From Pseudomonas fluorescens (GTDB lineage: Bacteria; Pseudomonadota; Gammaproteobacteria; Pseudomonadales; Pseudomonadaceae): a DNA stretch of 64,000 nt. The DNA lies in assembly GCF_902498195.1 (NCBI RefSeq), contig NZ_CABVIY010000006.1, positions 372,001-436,000 of the forward strand. The letters run 5' to 3'. The position numbers and the translations under genes are program-made. Position 1 is the first letter of the stretch; every line of letters begins with the position of its first letter. The notes beneath the pieces are model-generated. The model searched no databases and was not told the DNA's origin. It saw only the letters and a program-made list of their open reading frames with translations. This document shows positions 8,604 through 17,823 of this stretch, one piece after another.

Positions 8604-9764
8604 ATGGCAACTCTCGAATTACGCAACGTCAACAAGACCTACGGCGCCGGTTTGCCGGACACCCTGAAGAACATCGAACTGAAGATCGATGACGGGGAAT
8701 TCCTGATCCTGGTCGGCCCGTCCGGCTGCGGCAAATCCACCTTGATGAACTGCATCGCCGGCCTTGAAACCATCAGCGGCGGCGCGATCCTGGTGGACGA
8801 CGCCGACATCAGCGGCATGAGCCCCAAGGACCGTGACATCGCCATGGTGTTCCAGTCCTACGCGCTGTATCCGACCATGAGCGTGCGTGACAACATCGCC
8901 TTCGGCCTGAAGATTCGCAAAATGCCGACCGCGGAAATCGACGAAGAAGTCGCTCGCGTCGCCAAGCTGTTGCAGATCGAACACCTGCTCAATCGCAAAC
9001 CCGGCCAGCTCTCCGGTGGCCAGCAACAGCGGGTGGCGATGGGGCGTGCGCTGGCGCGGCGGCCGAAGATTTACCTGTTCGACGAACCGCTGTCCAACCT
9101 CGACGCCAAGCTGCGGGTCGAGATGCGCACCGAAATGAAACTGATGCACCAGCGCCTGAAAACCACCACGGTCTACGTGACCCACGACCAGATCGAAGCC
9201 ATGACCCTGGGCGACAAGGTGGCGGTGATGAAGGACGGGATCATCCAGCAATTCGGTACGCCCAAAGACATCTACAACAACCCGGCCAACCTGTTCGTGG
9301 CGAGCTTCATCGGCTCGCCGCCGATGAACTTCATCCCGCTGCGCCTGCAGCGCAAGGACGGTCGTTTGCTGGCGTTGCTCGACAGCGGCCAGGCGCGTTG
9401 CGAATTGCCGCTGGGCATGCAGGACGCCGGTCTCGAAGACCGCGAAGTGATCCTCGGCATGCGTCCGGAACAGATCGTCCTGGCCAACGGCGAGGCGAAC
9501 GGTTTGCCGACCATTCGCGCCGAAGTCCAGGTCACCGAGCCGACCGGGCCCGACACCCTGGTCTTCGTCAACCTCAACGACACCAAGGTCTGCTGCCGCC
9601 TTTCGCCGGACGTGGCGCCAGCGGTGGGCGAGACCCTGACCCTGCAATTCGATCCGGCCAAAGTGCTGCTGTTCGATGCCAAGACCGGCGAACGCCTGGG
9701 GGCTGCCGGCCTGCCGAAAACCGAGAGCCACGCTGCCAACGTCGCTCAATTCAAGGGCCGCTGA
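8604..9764 (+). CDS. gtsD: Glucose/mannose ABC transporter ATP-binding subunit
   Basis: This is the cytosolic ATPase that powers GtsBC, 386 aa, of the MalK/UgpC family. It shows Walker A GPSGCGKST (residues 38-46), signature LSGGQ (136-140), Walker B IYLFDE (156-161), and an H-loop (VTHDQIEAMTLGD). A C-terminal MalK-type OB (TOBE) regulatory domain (about 240-365) could bind regulators. It has no separate ribosome-site gap from gtsC. It is followed by a REP element before oprB. Confidence 0.95.
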   Translation: MATLELRNVNKTYGAGLPDTLKNIELKIDDGEFLILVGPSGCGKSTLMNCIAGLETISGGAILVDDADISGMSPKDRDIAMVFQSYALYPTMSVRDNIAFGLKIRKMPTAEIDEEVARVAKLLQIEHLLNRKPGQLSGGQQQRVAMGRALARRPKIYLFDEPLSNLDAKLRVEMRTEMKLMHQRLKTTTVYVTHDQIEAMTLGDKVAVMKDGIIQQFGTPKDIYNNPANLFVASFIGSPPMNFIPLRLQRKDGRLLALLDSGQARCELPLGMQDAGLEDREVILGMRPEQIVLANGEANGLPTIRAEVQVTEPTGPDTLVFVNLNDTKVCCRLSPDVAPAVGETLTLQFDPAKVLLFDAKTGERLGAAGLPKTESHAANVAQFKGR

Positions 9765-9788
9765 AGATCAAGAAACGTGGGTGATCAA

Positions 9789-9878
9789 TGTGGGAGCGAG
9801 CCTGCTCGCGAATACGGTCTGACATTCAATACAGATGTCGTCTGACACACCGCTTTCGCGAGCAGGCTCGCTCCCACA
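9789..9878. repeat. REP pair, GAGCCTGCTCGCGA type
   Basis: Inverted arms GTGGGAGCGAGCCTGCTCGC and complement, spaced by ~45 bases, lie between gtsD and oprB. Confidence 0.87.
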
Positions 9879-9961
9879 GGGGGCATCACCCATAAGGGGG
9901 ATCCGTGACGGATGGCCTGTCATCCGCCGCAACCGCTGTAACCGCGTTAAACAAAAAAGTT

Positions 9962-9972
9962 AATAACAATAA
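9962..9972 (+). promoter_or_regulatory. AATAACAATAA motif before oprB (possible Hfq/Crc site)
   Basis: Two overlapping AANAANAA matches lie just before the GACGAGGATGTAGGG ribosome site of oprB. Confidence 0.4.
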
Positions 9973-9987
9973 GACGAGGATGTAGGG

Positions 9988-11334
9988 ATGAAGAAGAACA
10001 ACAGCGCTCAGCTTATCTGCCAGTTATCGGCCGTAGCGGCCATGATGCTGGCCGGTAGCGTGCACGCGGCTGACGCGTTTAGCGCCGATTCAGAATGGAT
10101 GACCGGGGATTGGGGTGGTGAGCGGACCAGGCTGATCGAGCAGGGTATCGACATCAAGATGGACTACGTGGGGGAAGTCGGTGGCAACCTCCACGGCGGC
10201 TTCAACAACGACAAGACCGCGCGTTACGCCGACCAGTTTGGCCTCGGCGCGGCACTGGACCTGCAAAAACTGCTGGGCTGGGACAACACGCAGGCCAAGA
10301 TCCAGCTGACCAACCGTAATGGTGAAAACATCTCCAACGACCGTGTTGGCGACCCGCGTGCCGGCACCTTGAGTTCCTCCCAGGAAGTCTACGGTCGCGG
10401 CCACATGGTCCGTCTGACCCAGTTGTGGATCAAGCACCAGTTCTTCGATGGCAAGCTGGACGTGAAGGCCGGTTACTTCGGCGAAGGCGAAGACTTCAAC
10501 TCCTTCCCCTGCGAATTCCAGAACCTGGCCTTCTGCGGCTCCCAGGTGGGTAACTGGGCGACCAACATCTGGTACAACTGGCCGATCAGCCAGGCCGCGA
10601 TTCGCGTGAAGTACAACTTCTCGCCGGAGTGGTATGCGCAGATCGGCGCGTACAACCAGAACCCGACGCAACTGGAGCACGGCAACGGCTTCAAGCTCAG
10701 CGGCAGTGGGACCGAAGGCACCGTCCTGCCGGTCGAACTGGTCTGGCTGCCTAACCCGGGCAACCTGCCGGGCGAATACCGTGTCGGTTACTACAAAAGC
10801 ACCGCCAGCGCCGATGACGTGCGCGAAGACGACAACGGCAACGATGCGGCCACCAGCGGCAATGCCTATCGCAGCCACAGCAGCAAGCACGGCTACTGGT
10901 TCGTGGCGCAACAGCAGCTGACCAGCCACAACGGCGATTCGTCCCGCGGCCTGAACATCGCCGCCAACGCCACCTTCCACGACAAGGACACCAACTTCGT
11001 CGACAACTACCAGTCGCTGATGTTTGTGTACAAGGGCCCGTTCGATGCGCGTCCGAAAGATGACGTGGGTATCGGTTTCGCCCGTATCCATGTCAACGAT
11101 GACGTGAAGAAAAACGCCGAGCTGGTGAACGCTTCCAACAACGTCACCGACTACAACGATCCGTTGTTCTCGCCACTGCGCACCACTGAGTACAACTACG
11201 AACTCAACTACGGCTTCCACGTGACCAACTGGCTGACCGTGCGTCCCAACCTGCAATACATCACGCACCCGGGCGGTGTGGATGAAGTCGACAACGCACT
11301 GGTCGCCGGCCTGAAAATTCAGTCGGTGTTCTGA
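9988..11334 (+). CDS. oprB: Carbohydrate-selective porin OprB
   Basis: OprB is the outer-membrane channel through which glucose and related sugars reach GtsA. The 448-aa precursor has a Sec signal peptide (cleaved near SVHAADA, residue ~27), the OprB-family opening DSEWMTGDWGGERTRLIEQGIDI, and many alternating hydrophobic strands, ending in an aromatic C-terminal residue (IQSVF) as outer-membrane barrel proteins require. It follows gtsABCD and is closed by a strong terminator at 11372. Confidence 0.95.
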   Translation: MKKNNSAQLICQLSAVAAMMLAGSVHAADAFSADSEWMTGDWGGERTRLIEQGIDIKMDYVGEVGGNLHGGFNNDKTARYADQFGLGAALDLQKLLGWDNTQAKIQLTNRNGENISNDRVGDPRAGTLSSSQEVYGRGHMVRLTQLWIKHQFFDGKLDVKAGYFGEGEDFNSFPCEFQNLAFCGSQVGNWATNIWYNWPISQAAIRVKYNFSPEWYAQIGAYNQNPTQLEHGNGFKLSGSGTEGTVLPVELVWLPNPGNLPGEYRVGYYKSTASADDVREDDNGNDAATSGNAYRSHSSKHGYWFVAQQQLTSHNGDSSRGLNIAANATFHDKDTNFVDNYQSLMFVYKGPFDARPKDDVGIGFARIHVNDDVKKNAELVNASNNVTDYNDPLFSPLRTTEYNYELNYGFHVTNWLTVRPNLQYITHPGGVDEVDNALVAGLKIQSVF

Positions 11335-11371
11335 CGCTGTTGCGATAAGCTCCTCTCTATGTGCGCATTTT

Positions 11372-11401
11372 GCGGACAGCCAAGGCTGTCCGCTTTTTTT
11401 T
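11372..11401 (+). terminator. Rho-independent terminator of gts-oprB
   Basis: A perfect 10-bp stem GCGGACAGCC/GGCTGTCCGC with a 2-base loop is followed by eight T. Confidence 0.93.
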
Positions 11402-11445
11402 GGGGCGGCGCACCCCGGTAAAGATGATTTTCAGGACCGTGGCAC

Positions 11446-12300
11446 ATGCTTGAGCATCCGCTACAACGCTTCTTCAAATCCTTGCGCGAACGACCGGTGT
11501 TTGCGTGGGAGCGCTATCAGAAGCGCGACGTGTTGGTGATCGATCATCCGCTGTGTCAGGCGGTGTTCAGTCGTCAGGGCGCGCAGTTGCTGCACTTTCA
11601 GCCCACGGGGCAAAAACCCTGGCTGTGGTGTGCGGCGAGGTGGCCACAGGTCGGGGCCATTCGCGGCGGCGTGCCAGTGTGCTGGCCGTGGTATGGCCGT
11701 CATCCCAGCGAAAATGCCTGGCCGTCCCATGGCTGGGCGCGCTTGCTGGACTGGAAACTGATCGACAGCAGCAGCGATGAGGAAGGTGTGCGACTGCACT
11801 GGCGGCTTGAGCTGTGCGATTGGCAGGTGGACCTGCATGCGCACCTCGGTGAACGCATGGACCTGCGCCTGGGCACCGAGCATCACGACAGCCTGCCTTG
11901 CCAGTTGAGCCAGGCTTTGCACGCCTACTGGCGTATTGGTGATGTCGGTGAGGTAGCGCTGTCTGGGCTCGACGGCGCGCAGGGTTACGACCAGTTGAAC
12001 CGCCAGGTTTGCCAGCAGGAAGGCGACTTGCGGGTCGATGGCGGCTGTCAGCGGGTGTTCCAGCATGACGGCGAATTGCAACTCAACGACCACGCCTGGC
12101 AGCGGGCGTTGTGCATCGACACCGGCGAGTCGGCGGATACGGTGGTCTGGCATCCGGGCTCGCGACCGTTGCTGGGGGTGAGCTGGAATGAGATATCGGA
12201 GTTCGTTTGCGTGGAAGCGGCGAGCGGCGGCACTGACAGCCTGTGCCTCAAGCCTGGGGAGCGGGCGCATTTGAGTTTGCAGGCGCGGGTGGGCGTTTAG
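11446..12300 (+). CDS. D-hexose-6-phosphate mutarotase (YeaD-like)
   Basis: The 284-aa protein belongs to the aldose 1-epimerase superfamily, subgroup YeaD, which interconverts alpha and beta glucose 6-phosphate. This would supply the beta anomer used by Zwf. Recognisable stretches are FSRQGAQLLHFQPTGQKPWLW, RGGVPVCWPWYGRHP (substrate phosphate/sugar site, conserved RGG and PW), and HGWARLLDW, plus the late acidic motif LSGLDGAQ and FVCVEAA. There is no signal peptide. It lies between the gts terminator and hexR and probably has its own promoter, since the terminator precedes it. Confidence 0.88.
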   Translation: MLEHPLQRFFKSLRERPVFAWERYQKRDVLVIDHPLCQAVFSRQGAQLLHFQPTGQKPWLWCAARWPQVGAIRGGVPVCWPWYGRHPSENAWPSHGWARLLDWKLIDSSSDEEGVRLHWRLELCDWQVDLHAHLGERMDLRLGTEHHDSLPCQLSQALHAYWRIGDVGEVALSGLDGAQGYDQLNRQVCQQEGDLRVDGGCQRVFQHDGELQLNDHAWQRALCIDTGESADTVVWHPGSRPLLGVSWNEISEFVCVEAASGGTDSLCLKPGERAHLSLQARVGV

Positions 12301-12330
12301 CTCAAGATTTGTGGTGTCGCGGCTGGCCCC

Positions 12331-12413
12331 TTCGCGAGCAAGCCCGCTCCCACAGTTGACCGGATTCCTTCAGTTGGAATGCGGTCAACTGTGGGAGCGG
12401 GCTTGCTCGCGAA
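12331..12413. repeat. REP pair, GAGCGGGCTTGCTCGC type
   Basis: Inverted arms with ~35 bases between, lying between the convergent mutarotase and hexR genes. Confidence 0.88.
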
Positions 12414-12443
12414 GAGGCCGGGCCGGGCAATGAAAATACCGGA

Positions 12444-13313
12444 TCAGTTGAACTCGTCACCCACCGGATACCGGCTGGCATTCAAGCTTTCCTTGATCTT
12501 GCGCAAATGCGGCTGGAAATCCACGCCCCGGCGCAAGGTCATGCCGGTGGCGAGCACGTCCAGCACGGTCAGCTGGATGATCCGCGACGTCATCGGCATG
12601 TAGATGTCGGTGTCTTCCGGCAGCGGGATGTTCAGGCTCAAGGTGCTGGCCTTGGCCAGCGGCGAGTTCTCGGCGGTCAAGCCGAGCACCGAAGCACCGT
12701 TTTCACGGGCGATGCGCGCCACTTCCACCAGTTCGCGGGTGCGGCCGGTGTAGGAAATGATCACGAACAACTCACCCGTGTGCGCCACCGAAGCAATCAT
12801 GCGCTGCATCAGCACGTCGGCATGGGCGGTCACGGCCAGGTTGAAACGGAAGAACTTGTGCTGCGCATCCAGCGCCACCGGGGCCGAGGCGCCGAGGCCG
12901 AAGAAGTGGATCTGCCGGGCCTGGATCAACAGGTCGACGGCGCGGCTGATCAGGCTCGGGTCCAGGGCTTGCAAGGCGCTGTCCAGGGAGGCGATGGCAC
13001 TGCCAAAAATCTTCTTGGTGTAGGCTTCCGGATTGTCGTCGGCTTCCACTGCACGGCTGACATAGGCCGCGCCGCTGGCCAGGCTCTGGGCCAGTTGCAG
13101 CTTGAGTTCGGGGTAGCCGCTGACGCCGAACGAACGGCAGAAACGGTTGACCGTCGGTTCACTGACCGAAGCGGCCTGGGCGAGGGCGGCGATGCTGAAC
13201 CGGGTGGCCTGCTGCGGGTTAAGCAGGATCACCTCGGCGACTTTGCGTTCGGCCTTGTTCAGCTCTTCAAGGCGATTCTGGATCTGCTCCAGTAAATTTC
13301 GCACGCGGTCCAT
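12444..13313 (-). CDS. hexR: HexR, RpiR-family repressor of glucose catabolism
   Basis: HexR represses zwf, edd and gap genes and is released by 2-keto-3-deoxy-6-phosphogluconate. The 289-aa protein has an N-terminal RpiR helix-turn-helix (residues 1-77, with AALAQAASVSEPTVNRFCRSFG as recognition region) and a C-terminal SIS sugar-phosphate domain (about 125-255; FFGLGASAPVA and FVIISYTGRTRE are phosphate-binding loops). It is divergent from zwf, and a 27-bp palindrome in the shared intergenic region is the likely operator. Confidence 0.95.
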   Translation of the reverse strand: MDRVRNLLEQIQNRLEELNKAERKVAEVILLNPQQATRFSIAALAQAASVSEPTVNRFCRSFGVSGYPELKLQLAQSLASGAAYVSRAVEADDNPEAYTKKIFGSAIASLDSALQALDPSLISRAVDLLIQARQIHFFGLGASAPVALDAQHKFFRFNLAVTAHADVLMQRMIASVAHTGELFVIISYTGRTRELVEVARIARENGASVLGLTAENSPLAKASTLSLNIPLPEDTDIYMPMTSRIIQLTVLDVLATGMTLRRGVDFQPHLRKIKESLNASRYPVGDEFN

Positions 13314-13444
13314 ATAAGTATCCTTGATTCACCTGCGCCGATAAGCGCGCGGCTAATGCAAAAAGGGCCTTTGGTGGGGCCCGTAACGGTGGCCTATCCT
13401 ACTGATGGCTCTGACCGACCACCACACGGAATCTGTATTTTGCG

Positions 13445-13471
13445 AAAATGTTGTGGTTATTACTACATTTT
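13445..13471. promoter_or_regulatory. HexR operator before zwf
   Basis: AAAATGTTGT and ACTACATTTT are inverted arms around GGTTATT (one mismatch pair). This resembles the TTGT-N7/8-ACAA boxes described for Pseudomonas HexR. It lies 62 bases before zwf, in the hexR-zwf gap. Confidence 0.78.
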
Positions 13472-13532
13472 CCCTTGAGTGATGCCTTGAAAAAAGGTAT
13501 TTGTAGCTTAACTTGATAAAAGAACAAACATC

Positions 13533-15002
13533 ATGCTTTCGATTACGGTTGAACCGTGCACCTTCGCCTTGTTCGGCGCCCTGGGCGATCTGGCCCTGCG
13601 CAAGCTGTTTCCCGCCCTTTATCAACTCGACGGCGCCGGCCTGTTGCACGAGGACACGCGCATCATCGCGTTGGCCCGTGAGCCTGGCAGCGAACAGGAA
13701 CACCTGGCGTTCATCGCGTCCGAGCTGCGCCGCTACGTCGGGGCCAAAGAGCTGGACGAAGCCGTGGTCGAGCGTTTTCTCGCACGCCTGACGTACCTGC
13801 ACGTCGATTTCCTCAAGTCCGAAGACTATGTGGCCCTGGCCGAACAGGCCGGTAGCGCACAACGGATGATTGCCTATTTCGCCACGCCGGCCGCGGTGTA
13901 CGGTGCGATCTGCGAGAACCTGGCCAAGGTCGGCCTGGCGGAAAACACCCGTGTGGTGCTGGAAAAACCCATCGGTTCGGACCTTGAGTCCTCGCGCAAG
14001 GTCAACGATGCCGTGGCGCAGTTCTTCCCGGAGAACCGCACGTACCGCATCGACCACTACCTGGGCAAGGAAACGGTACAGAACCTGATCGCCCTGCGTT
14101 TCGCCAACAGCCTGTTCGAAACCCAGTGGAACCAGAACTACATCTCCCACGTGGAAATCACCGTGGCCGAGAAGGTCGGCATCGAAGGCCGCTGGGGTTA
14201 CTTCGACAAGGCTGGCCAGCTGCGGGACATGATCCAGAATCACCTGCTGCAACTGCTCTGCCTGATCGCCATGGACCCGCCAGCCGACCTGTCCGCCGAC
14301 AGCATTCGCGACGAGAAGGTCAAAGTCCTCAAGGCGCTGGCGCCGATCAGTCCGGAAGGCCTGACCACCCAGGTGGTGCGCGGCCAGTACATCGCCGGCT
14401 ACAGCGAAGGCAAGGCAGTGCCGGGCTACCTGGAAGAACCGAATTCCAACACCCAGAGCGACACCGAGACCTTCGTCGCCCTGCGCGCCGACATCCGCAA
14501 CTGGCGCTGGGCCGGCGTGCCGTTTTACCTGCGTACCGGCAAGCGCATGCCGCAGAAGCTGTCGCAGATCGTCATCCACTTCAAGGAACCGTCGCACTAC
14601 ATCTTCGCCCCCGAGCAGCGCCTGCAAATCAGCAACAAGCTGATTATCCGCCTGCAACCGGACGAAGGCATTTCCTTGCGCGTGATGACCAAGGATCAAG
14701 GCCTGGACAAAGGCATGCAGCTGCGCAGCGGTCCGTTGCAGCTGAATTTTTCCGACACCTGGAGCAGCGCACGGATTCCCGATGCCTACGAACGGTTGTT
14801 GCTGGAAGTGATGCGCGGCAATCAGAACCTGTTTGTCCGTAAAGATGAAATCGAAGCCGCGTGGAAGTGGTGTGACCAGTTGATCGCCGGGTGGAAAAAA
14901 TCCGGTGATGCGCCCAAGCCGTACGCGGCCGGGTCCTGGGGGCCGATGAGCTCCATTGCTCTGATCACGCGGGACGGGAGGTCGTGGTATGGCGATATCT
15001 GA
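13533..15002 (+). CDS. zwf: Glucose-6-phosphate 1-dehydrogenase
   Basis: Zwf oxidises glucose 6-phosphate to 6-phosphogluconolactone with NAD(P)+, the entry step of the Entner-Doudoroff and pentose phosphate routes. The 489-aa protein is of normal length. It has the nucleotide loop FGALGDLALRKLFPAL (residues 14-29, GxxGDLA type) and the active-site signature RIDHYLGKE (172-180), with EKPIGSD upstream as substrate site. It is the first gene of zwf-pgl-eda, and pgl begins 14 bases before its stop. HexR repression is predicted. Confidence 0.96.
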   Translation: MLSITVEPCTFALFGALGDLALRKLFPALYQLDGAGLLHEDTRIIALAREPGSEQEHLAFIASELRRYVGAKELDEAVVERFLARLTYLHVDFLKSEDYVALAEQAGSAQRMIAYFATPAAVYGAICENLAKVGLAENTRVVLEKPIGSDLESSRKVNDAVAQFFPENRTYRIDHYLGKETVQNLIALRFANSLFETQWNQNYISHVEITVAEKVGIEGRWGYFDKAGQLRDMIQNHLLQLLCLIAMDPPADLSADSIRDEKVKVLKALAPISPEGLTTQVVRGQYIAGYSEGKAVPGYLEEPNSNTQSDTETFVALRADIRNWRWAGVPFYLRTGKRMPQKLSQIVIHFKEPSHYIFAPEQRLQISNKLIIRLQPDEGISLRVMTKDQGLDKGMQLRSGPLQLNFSDTWSSARIPDAYERLLLEVMRGNQNLFVRKDEIEAAWKWCDQLIAGWKKSGDAPKPYAAGSWGPMSSIALITRDGRSWYGDI

Positions 15003-15702
15003 TTTGAAACTGCCCCAGGGTGTCAGCGCCCATGCGTTCAAGAGCCCGGTGCTCCTGGCCGAAAGCCTGGCGCTGAAGGTGGCCAGACAATTGAGCGACG
15101 CCATCGACGCCCAGGGCACCGCGACGCTGGTGGTGTCCGGTGGCCGCAGCCCGGTGGCATTTTTCCAGCACCTGGCCAAGCAGGCGCTGGACTGGTCGAA
15201 CGTGGTGGTCAGCCTGGCTGACGAGCGCTGGGTGCCGGTCGAACATGCCGACAGCAATGCCGGCCTGCTTAAGAAATATCTGTTGCAAGGCCCGGCAGCC
15301 AAGGCGCAGTTCCTGAGCCTGTACAGCGCCAGCGCCAACCTGGAGCAGGCGGCCGATCAGGCTGACCGATTGCTTTCCGAATTGCCGGTGATCGACGTGC
15401 TGGTACTCGGCATGGGCGATGACGGCCACACCGCGTCGCTGTTCCCCAACAGCCCGAACCTGGCCGAGGCCCTGAAGGCCGACGGCACCCGTCGCTGCTA
15501 CCCGATGCTGGCACCGACCGTGCCGCATCAGCGCCTGACCATGAGTCGTGCGCTGCTGGCGTCGGCCAAACACAAAATTCTGTCGATTTCCGGTCAGTCC
15601 AAGCTGACCACCCTCGATACCGCACTGGCCGGTGACGATGTCGCCGCATTGCCGATTCGCGCTTTTCTGCAACCCACGTTAGAGATTTACTGGTGCCCAT
15701 GA
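14989..15702 (+). CDS. pgl: 6-phosphogluconolactonase
   Basis: Pgl hydrolyses 6-phosphogluconolactone, the Zwf product, to 6-phosphogluconate. The 237-aa protein belongs to the glucosamine-6-phosphate isomerase/Pgl (DevB) family. Typical motifs are LVVSGGRSPVAFFQHLA (substrate phosphate loop), SLADERWVP, NAGLLKKYL and VLGMGDDGHTASLFP. It overlaps zwf by 14 bases, and eda begins 18 bases after its stop. Confidence 0.95.
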   Translation: MAISDLKLPQGVSAHAFKSPVLLAESLALKVARQLSDAIDAQGTATLVVSGGRSPVAFFQHLAKQALDWSNVVVSLADERWVPVEHADSNAGLLKKYLLQGPAAKAQFLSLYSASANLEQAADQADRLLSELPVIDVLVLGMGDDGHTASLFPNSPNLAEALKADGTRRCYPMLAPTVPHQRLTMSRALLASAKHKILSISGQSKLTTLDTALAGDDVAALPIRAFLQPTLEIYWCP

Positions 15703-15719
15703 GCCAAGGAACAGCCGCT

Positions 15720-16385
15720 ATGACAAACCCATCCCCGACCGTTTCCATGGCGGATAAAGTAGCCCTGATTGACAGCCTCTGCGCCAAGGCGCGGATCCTG
15801 CCGGTGATCACCATCGCCCGCGAACAGGACGTGCTGCCGCTGGCCGACGCCCTCGCCGCCGGTGGCCTGACCGCCCTGGAAGTGACCCTGCGTTCGCAGT
15901 TCGGCCTCAAGGCCATCCAGATCCTGCGCGAGCAGCGTCCGGAACTGGTGACCGGTGCCGGTACCGTGCTCGATCGTCAGATGCTGGCCGCAGCGGAAGC
16001 TGCCGGTTCGCAGTTCATCGTCACGCCGGGCATCACCCGCGACTTGCTGGAAGCCAGCGTCGACAGCCCGATTCCACTGTTGCCGGGGATCAGCAATGCC
16101 TCGGGCATCATGGAAGGCTATGGCCTGGGCTATCGCCGCTTCAAGCTGTTTCCGGCAGAAGTCAGCGGCGGCGTCGCGGCCATCAAGGCCCTGGGCGGCC
16201 CGTTCGGCGAAGTTAAGTTCTGCCCGACCGGTGGCGTAGGCCCGGCCAACATCAAGAGCTACATGGCGCTGAAAAACGTCATGTGCGTGGGCGGTAGCTG
16301 GATGCTGGATCCGGAGTGGATCAAGAACGGCGACTGGGCCCGCATTCAGGAGTGCACCGCCGAGGCCCTGGCGCTGCTGGACTGA
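15720..16385 (+). CDS. eda: 2-keto-3-deoxy-6-phosphogluconate aldolase
   Basis: Eda splits KDPG into pyruvate and glyceraldehyde 3-phosphate. From the ATG at 15720 (AAGGA 9 bases upstream) it is 221 aa. Earlier in-frame starts at 15693 and 15699 would overlap pgl and lack a ribosome site. Schiff-base Lys142 lies in YRRFKLFPAEVSGG, and the general base Glu54 in TALEVTLRS. GAGTV (79-83) and PGI are the phosphate-binding loops. It is the last gene of the zwf operon and is followed by a terminator-like hairpin. Confidence 0.95.
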   Translation: MTNPSPTVSMADKVALIDSLCAKARILPVITIAREQDVLPLADALAAGGLTALEVTLRSQFGLKAIQILREQRPELVTGAGTVLDRQMLAAAEAAGSQFIVTPGITRDLLEASVDSPIPLLPGISNASGIMEGYGLGYRRFKLFPAEVSGGVAAIKALGGPFGEVKFCPTGGVGPANIKSYMALKNVMCVGGSWMLDPEWIKNGDWARIQECTAEALALLD

Positions 16386-16425
16386 TCGCTTCACCCGACA
16401 CGTAGTTGCGTGTTTTACGGCTTTA

Positions 16426-16457
16426 CGGTGCGCTTGGTCGGTGCACCGTTTTTTTTT
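16426..16457 (+). terminator. Terminator after eda
   Basis: CGGTGC and GCACCG form a 6-bp stem with an 11-base loop followed by nine T, 40 bases after the eda stop. Confidence 0.7.
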
Positions 16458-16523
16458 GCCCAAAAGAAATGCAGGAACGCCGTCCCCTGTGGGAGCGGGC
16501 TTATCTGCCACGACTCGATCAAC

Positions 16524-16613
16524 TGTGGGAGCGGGCTTGCTCGCGAAGGCGGCGTAACATTCAACAGTTGCGGTGGCTGACACACCGCTTTCGCGAGCAA
16601 GCCCGCTCCCACA
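16524..16613. repeat. REP pair plus half copy, GAGCGGGCTTGCTCGC type
   Basis: A full inverted pair lies between eda and the convergent aminotransferase gene. A truncated single arm (CTGTGGGAGCGGGCTTA) sits 20 bases before it at 16488-16504. Confidence 0.87.
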
Positions 16614-16615
16614 GG

Positions 16616-17797
16616 TCAGTGCAGTTCCGTGAGCGCCGTGACCAGTTGTTTCATGTGGTCGCCAGTGGTGGTCAACCCCGGCGTAACGCGGATGCACGGA
16701 CCGCACGCCGCGCCGTTGCGCACCACGGTGAACAGGTTGTAGTCGTTGAGCAGCCGATCGACCATCGCCTGTTGATCGGCCTGTGCGGTAAAGCGTAACG
16801 ACGTGATGCCGCAATACAGTCGCGGATCATCCGGCGTCAGCACTTCGATGCCCGGCAGTTGCCGCGCTTCGCGCACCCACAGGTTGCGCAGGTAGTTCAG
16901 ACGGGCACCCTTGGCCGCGGCGCCGCCCATGGCTTCATGCTCTTCGAGTACCAGCGGCAAGGTCAGCAGGGCAGGAATGTTTGGTGTGCTGTACGGCGTG
17001 CGCGCGCGAATGTCGGTGAGCGGGAAATGCATTTCGCCCATGTCCGCGTCGATGTCCGCCAGGCGCTCGGGGGCGATGTAGAGGAAGCCCAGGGTCAGCG
17101 GCGCACCGATCCACTTGTGCAGGTTGTAGGCGGCGAAAGCGATGCCCAGTTCATCGAGGTCGAATTCCAGCTGACCCAGCGCATGGGCGCCGTCGAGGAT
17201 CACATCGATGCCATGTTCCTTCGCCGCGGCGGCAATGGCCTGCACCGGCATTACCAGGCCGGTGCGGTGGGTGACGTGGGTCAGGGCCATCAGCTTGAGT
17301 CGAGGGTGACGGGCGAACGTGTCGCGGTAGGTGGCGAGCAAGCTGTCGAACGTGGCGGGATGCGGGTGTTCGATCTCGATCACCTCGACACCGCGGTGTT
17401 TCGCCAGCCAGCGCATGGCGCCTTTCACGGTGTCGTATTCCAGGTCGCTAACCAGCACCTGGTCGCCCGGTTGCAGGCGGTTGTAGTTGCGGATCAGCGA
17501 CTGCAAGCCGTCCGACGCGTTGCGGGTGAGGGCGACGGCCTCGGCGGGTACGCCGATCAGCCTGGCCACCAGCGCATTGATCTTCACGCTCTCGCCCTGC
17601 TCGAAACGCTGGCGCACATGAACCGAGTTGCCGCGGTTGATCAGTTCGATGTTGCGCTGATATTCCTCGACCACCGTGCGCGACATGCGTCCGAAGTAAC
17701 CGTTTTCCAGGTTGATCGGGCCGGGTTGAACATCGTATCGGTCGGCAAAGGTTCGCCAGAAAGCTTCATCACGGGCGCGGCGGGTGTTGTCGGGCAT
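16616..17797 (-). CDS. Class V PLP-dependent aminotransferase/epimerase-like protein
   Basis: The 393-aa cytosolic enzyme is of the class V aminotransferase fold (cysteine desulfurase/isopenicillin N epimerase-like group). PLP Lys228 lies in AAYNLHKWIGAP and cofactor Asp202 in ILDGAHALGQ. TRNASDGLQ (91-99) forms the phosphate cup. The HKW context is typical of the epimerase-like branch rather than of IscS, which has a mobile Cys loop absent here. The substrate is unknown. It is co-oriented with the DUF3820 gene (26-base gap) and may form an operon with it. Confidence 0.85.
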   Translation of the reverse strand: MPDNTRRARDEAFWRTFADRYDVQPGPINLENGYFGRMSRTVVEEYQRNIELINRGNSVHVRQRFEQGESVKINALVARLIGVPAEAVALTRNASDGLQSLIRNYNRLQPGDQVLVSDLEYDTVKGAMRWLAKHRGVEVIEIEHPHPATFDSLLATYRDTFARHPRLKLMALTHVTHRTGLVMPVQAIAAAAKEHGIDVILDGAHALGQLEFDLDELGIAFAAYNLHKWIGAPLTLGFLYIAPERLADIDADMGEMHFPLTDIRARTPYSTPNIPALLTLPLVLEEHEAMGGAAAKGARLNYLRNLWVREARQLPGIEVLTPDDPRLYCGITSLRFTAQADQQAMVDRLLNDYNLFTVVRNGAACGPCIRVTPGLTTTGDHMKQLVTALTELH

Positions 17798-17823
17798 GGA
17801 CTTCTCAATCAGAGGTGGGCAGC

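Noticed and set aside
13353..15338. 661-codon open frame on the minus strand opposite zwf
   Set aside because: It is a shadow of the GC-rich zwf-pgl coding strand. It crosses the hexR-zwf promoter and has no domain pattern or ribosome site, whereas Zwf and Pgl motifs are clear.
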